Below, piece after piece: positions 61,030 through 64,000 of a stretch of 64,000 nt of DNA (its first letter is position 1; the number at the start of each line of letters is the position of its first letter). Under the pieces are notes generated by a model, which searched no databases, was not told where the DNA came from, and saw only the letters and a list, made by a program, of their open reading frames with translations. Source of the DNA: Corticium candelabrum (Eukaryota; Porifera; Homoscleromorpha; Homosclerophorida; Plakinidae). The position numbers and the translations under genes are program-made. The stretch covers positions 2,236,649 through 2,300,648 of the forward strand of contig NC_085094.1 in assembly GCF_963422355.1 (NCBI RefSeq), given 5' to 3'.

Positions 61030-62554
61030 TATTTATATATTTGTATATTTATATATTTATATATTTATATATTTATATATTTATATATTTCTATATTTAT
61101 ATATTTATATATTTATATATTTCTATATTTATATATTTCTATATTTATATATTTATATATTTATATATTTGTATATTTATATATTTATATATTTATATAT
61201 TTATATATTTATATATTTATATATTTATATATTTATATATTTATATATTTGTATATTTATATACGTACGTCAGCACTTGTCATATGGGTTTATGTCAAAA
61301 CAGAAAGACAAATCAACAAAACGACGATGCCAGATAAATGCAATTTTGACTCCGTATCATATGCGTTAAAAATTGAAGCAAGGGACCCCTTGCGAGGGGT
61401 CGACTCAATTGTAATTTGTTGGCTAGAAGAGTCAAACGACTCTCGATTTTGCTCCCTTACGCAACTAAAGAGCAAAGGAGACTGATTCGTGACAAACGGA
61501 ATGGAAAGGAAAAGCTAAAAGAAGAGAAAAGTCTGTTTTTTGAGTTTCCGCGCGTTACTTTGACAGAAATTATTGTGACGCAACCATTATCACGTGACTA
61601 CGTGAATATTGTTACGCGACTATCTTAGTAAACGAGTGAGACAATTGAAGCGTGAACGAAAAATTGAAGACGATTATAGTATTTTGCGTTCAATTATCCG
61701 ATTCAGGCAATCAATTATCCGATTTGGGCGTTCAGTTATCCGATTCGGGCATTCAATTATCCGACTCAGGTATTAAATTATCCGATGTTCTGTCTTAGAA
61801 GTACTAAATTTATAGAAATAATTGTTTCAGACTGATACGTAAAGTCAAAACGGCTCATATTTCCTTCATGACGTCTTTCTATGATGCTCACTCACGTTTC
61901 AGCTGACCAATAAATGATTGATTCAAGAAAGGCGAGAAGGCGAAGTAGTGAAATTCGAGCTCTTGATTAGCTAAAAACCTGCTAAGACGCATGATGGACT
62001 GTTGCATGCTATCACGCAGGACGCGCGGTTTACAAAATATGCGAATTACACCACGATTGAAGGGATAAAACCGTTGTTGTAGGCGTCCTAGATATGTACA
62101 TTTAGTTCGCTCACAACAGTTTAATTAGACCTCCGCGGAAACGTGGGACACCAAGATTAGTGCAAAGGAAATTATCGTACAACACAAGCTAAAAATTCAC
62201 GCTAAAGTCAAGATTAATTACAAATTATTGCGTCTAGACAGCTGATGAATGATGATATTTGAGCAGCTGCCCAACCGCAGACTATGTAAGTTATTCAGTT
62301 TTCCATGATATTGCACAGCAGCCGTAAGAAACGGATAATTGAACGCCTGAATCGAATAATTGAACGCCCAATTCGGATAATTGAACGCCAAATACTATAG
62401 AAGAGCAACTGAAAGTCTGTTTCCTTAGTTCCCGCGTTTGTTTGACAGAAACTATTGCCACGTAACGCAACCATTGTTACACGAATTATCACTCAATAGG
62501 TAAAGATAGAACACCATCGCTCGCCAAACACAATGCTAATCGAGCATTTACTAG
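61030..62554 (+). repeat. Array unit 6, with expanded TATATTTA tract
   Basis: 1,525 bases. The first 233 (to about 61,262) are TATATTTA 8-mers with scattered G and C variants. The start word is absent, as in unit 5. Confidence 0.85.
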
Positions 62555-63908
62555 TATATTTATATATTTATATATTTATATATTTATATATTTATATATT
62601 TATATATTTATATATTTATTGGCGAGCGAAGCGAGCCTCTCTCTTGTCATGTCAATTGAGCTCGAGATATATTTTATTTATATGCGTACGTCAGCACTTG
62701 TCATATGGATTTACGGCAAAACGGAAAGGCGGATCGACAAAACGACGATGCCAGATGAATGCAATTTTGACTTCGTAACATATGCGCTAAAATTGAAGCA
62801 AGGGACCCTTTTCGAGGGGTCGACTCAATTGTAATTCATTAGCGAGAAGAGTGAAACGACTCTCGATTTTGCTCCCTTACGCGACTAAAGAGCATAGAAG
62901 ACTGATTCGTGACAAACGGAATAAAAAGGAAAAGCTAAAAGAAGAGAAAAGTCTGTTTTTTGAGTTTCCGCGCGTTACTTTCACAGAAATTATTGCTACG
63001 CAACCATTATCACGTGACTACGCGACCATTGTTACGCGACTATCTCAGTAAACGAGTGGGACGATTGAAGCGTGAACGAAGAATTGAAGACAACTATAGT
63101 ATTTTGCGTTCAATTATCCGATTCAGGCAATCAGTTATCCGAATTGGGCGTTCAGTTATCCGATTCGGGCATTCAATTGTCCGACTCAGGCAAGCAATTA
63201 TCCGATGTTCTGTCCTAATTAGAAGTAACAAATATAGAAATAATTATTTTAGTTGCACATTTCTTTCATGACGTCTTTCTAGGATGCTCACACACGTTTC
63301 AGCTGAGCAATAAATGATTGATTCAAGAAAGGTGGGAAGGTGAAGTAGTGAAATTCGAGCTCTTGATTAGCTAAATACCCGCTGCGACGTATGATGGACT
63401 GTTGCATGGTATCACGCAAGACGCGCGGTTTACAAAGTATGCGGATTACACCACGATTGACGGAGCAAGGCGTTGTTGTAGGCTTCCTAGATATGTAGAT
63501 TTAGTTCGCTCACAACAGCTTAGTTAGACCTCCGCGAAAACGTGGGACACCAAGATTAGTGCAAAGGAAATTATCCTACAACACACGCTCAAATTCACGC
63601 TAAAGTCAAGATTAATTACAAATTATTGCGTCTATACAGCTGATGAATGATGATATTTGAGCAGCTGCCCAACCGCAGACTATGTAAGTTATTTAGTTGC
63701 ACAACAGCCGTAAGCAACGGATAATTGAACGCCTGAATCGGATAATTGAACGCAAAATACTATAGAAGAGCAACTGAAAGTCTGTTTTCTGAGTTCCCGC
63801 GTTTGTTTGACAGAAACTATGGCTAAGTAACGCAACCATTGTTACGCGAATTGGTAAAGACAGAACACCATCGCTCGCCAAACACAATGCTAACCGAGCA
63901 TTTACTAG
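62555..63908 (+). repeat. Array unit 7
   Basis: 1,354 bases; start word at 62,619, CTAG at 63,905-63,908. Confidence 0.85.
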
Positions 63909-64000
63909 TATATTTATATATTTATTGGCGAGCGAAGCGAGCCTCTCTCTTGTCATGTCAATTGAGCTCGAGATATATTTATTGGCGAGCGAAGCGAGCC
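63909..64000 (+). repeat. Array unit 8 (cut by window end), with nested start
   Basis: Two start words, at 63,925 and 63,982, lie 57 bases apart, so a truncated unit start is followed by another unit start. Confidence 0.8.

Larger units (their letters stand above)
49487..64000 (+). mobile_element. Head-to-tail array of Helitron/Helentron-like non-autonomous units
   Basis: About eight units of 1.29-1.53 kb (excluding insertions). Each starts at TTGGCGAGCGAAGCGAGCC (lost in two) and ends with TCGCTCGCCAA, then the hairpin AATGCTAACCGAGCATT, then TTACTAG followed by T. The start and the pre-hairpin word are an 11-bp inverted repeat, TTGGCGAGCGA/TCGCTCGCCAA. A 3' hairpin followed by CTAG-T is the Helitron signature; the subterminal inverted repeat plus a variable AT microsatellite matches Helentron-associated elements. 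No Rep-helicase is encoded. At 52,774-52,781 one unit's CTAG joins the next unit's TTGG directly; elsewhere TATATTTA repeats separate them. Classification is inference. Confidence 0.65.

Noticed and set aside
50559..63271. Arg/Ile-rich frames of 60-100 codons in the array units
   Set aside because: Produced by the CAATTATCCGA minisatellite and not conserved in length between units.
49487..64000. CRISPR array
   Set aside because: The repeated units are 1.3 kb long, contain AT microsatellites and lie in an animal genome; no 25-40 bp repeats with unique spacers.

Overview
The window is eukaryotic DNA, almost certainly from an early-branching marine invertebrate such as a sponge or cnidarian. 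I cannot fix the species from sequence alone. The grounds are spliced genes with GT-AG introns, long dinucleotide microsatellites, a ROCO-type GTPase gene ending in two death domains, a TIR gene, three different Ty3/Gypsy retrotransposons plus a fourth fragment, and several copies of a Polinton-like (Maverick-related) DNA virus element. Most of the sequence is mobile or repetitive; only a few segments look like working host genes.

Left part (1-21,200). A death-domain exon (965-1298) and a short linker exon (1371-1433) open a candidate immune-type gene. Its next phase-compatible exon is a large ROC-COR exon at 17,370-19,565, followed by two death-domain exons ending at 21,094. All five exons meet at phase-1 junctions and together make an uninterrupted 1,077-codon frame, so they may be one gene with a 16 kb intron. 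That intron region holds a MITE, pieces of a Polinton-like element (DNA polymerase tail near 3.4-4.0 kb, core and capsid genes at 12.0-14.3 kb), a complete Gypsy insertion with target-site duplication (5,446-9,925), a second Gypsy fragment, a purine tract and a 2.6 kb (TG)n tract just upstream of the ROC exon.

Middle (21,200-46,020). After mostly featureless DNA and a reverse-transcriptase relic (about 23.5-24.6 kb), a diverged copy of the left locus appears at 26,592-28,640. In it the death-domain exon has lost its core and its splice donor. It runs directly into a longer, decayed Polinton-like element (28,687-34,510). A third copy lies at 40,903-46,020, behind a Gypsy element (37,536-40,902) whose reverse transcriptase-integrase half is inverted between its own LTRs. 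Each long Polinton copy has the order PolB exonuclease region, two small conserved genes, minor-capsid-like gene, (core gene), major capsid gene. All are broken by stops and frameshifts, and no integrase, packaging ATPase or protease was recognised.

Right part (46,020-64,000). A TIR-domain gene (47,270-48,060) keeps intact exons with the same phase-1 splice pattern. From about 49.49 kb to the window end there is a head-to-tail array of about eight units of roughly 1.3 kb. Each unit ends in a small hairpin followed by CTAG and carries short subterminal inverted repeats, the organisation of non-autonomous Helitron/Helentron elements. One unit contains a young Gypsy insertion (56,388-60,624) with near-identical LTRs and a polyprotein frame interrupted by one TGA.

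Limits: domain calls are by eye from residues and motifs; exon joins are inferred from phase and splice sites; no alignment, expression or database search was possible.
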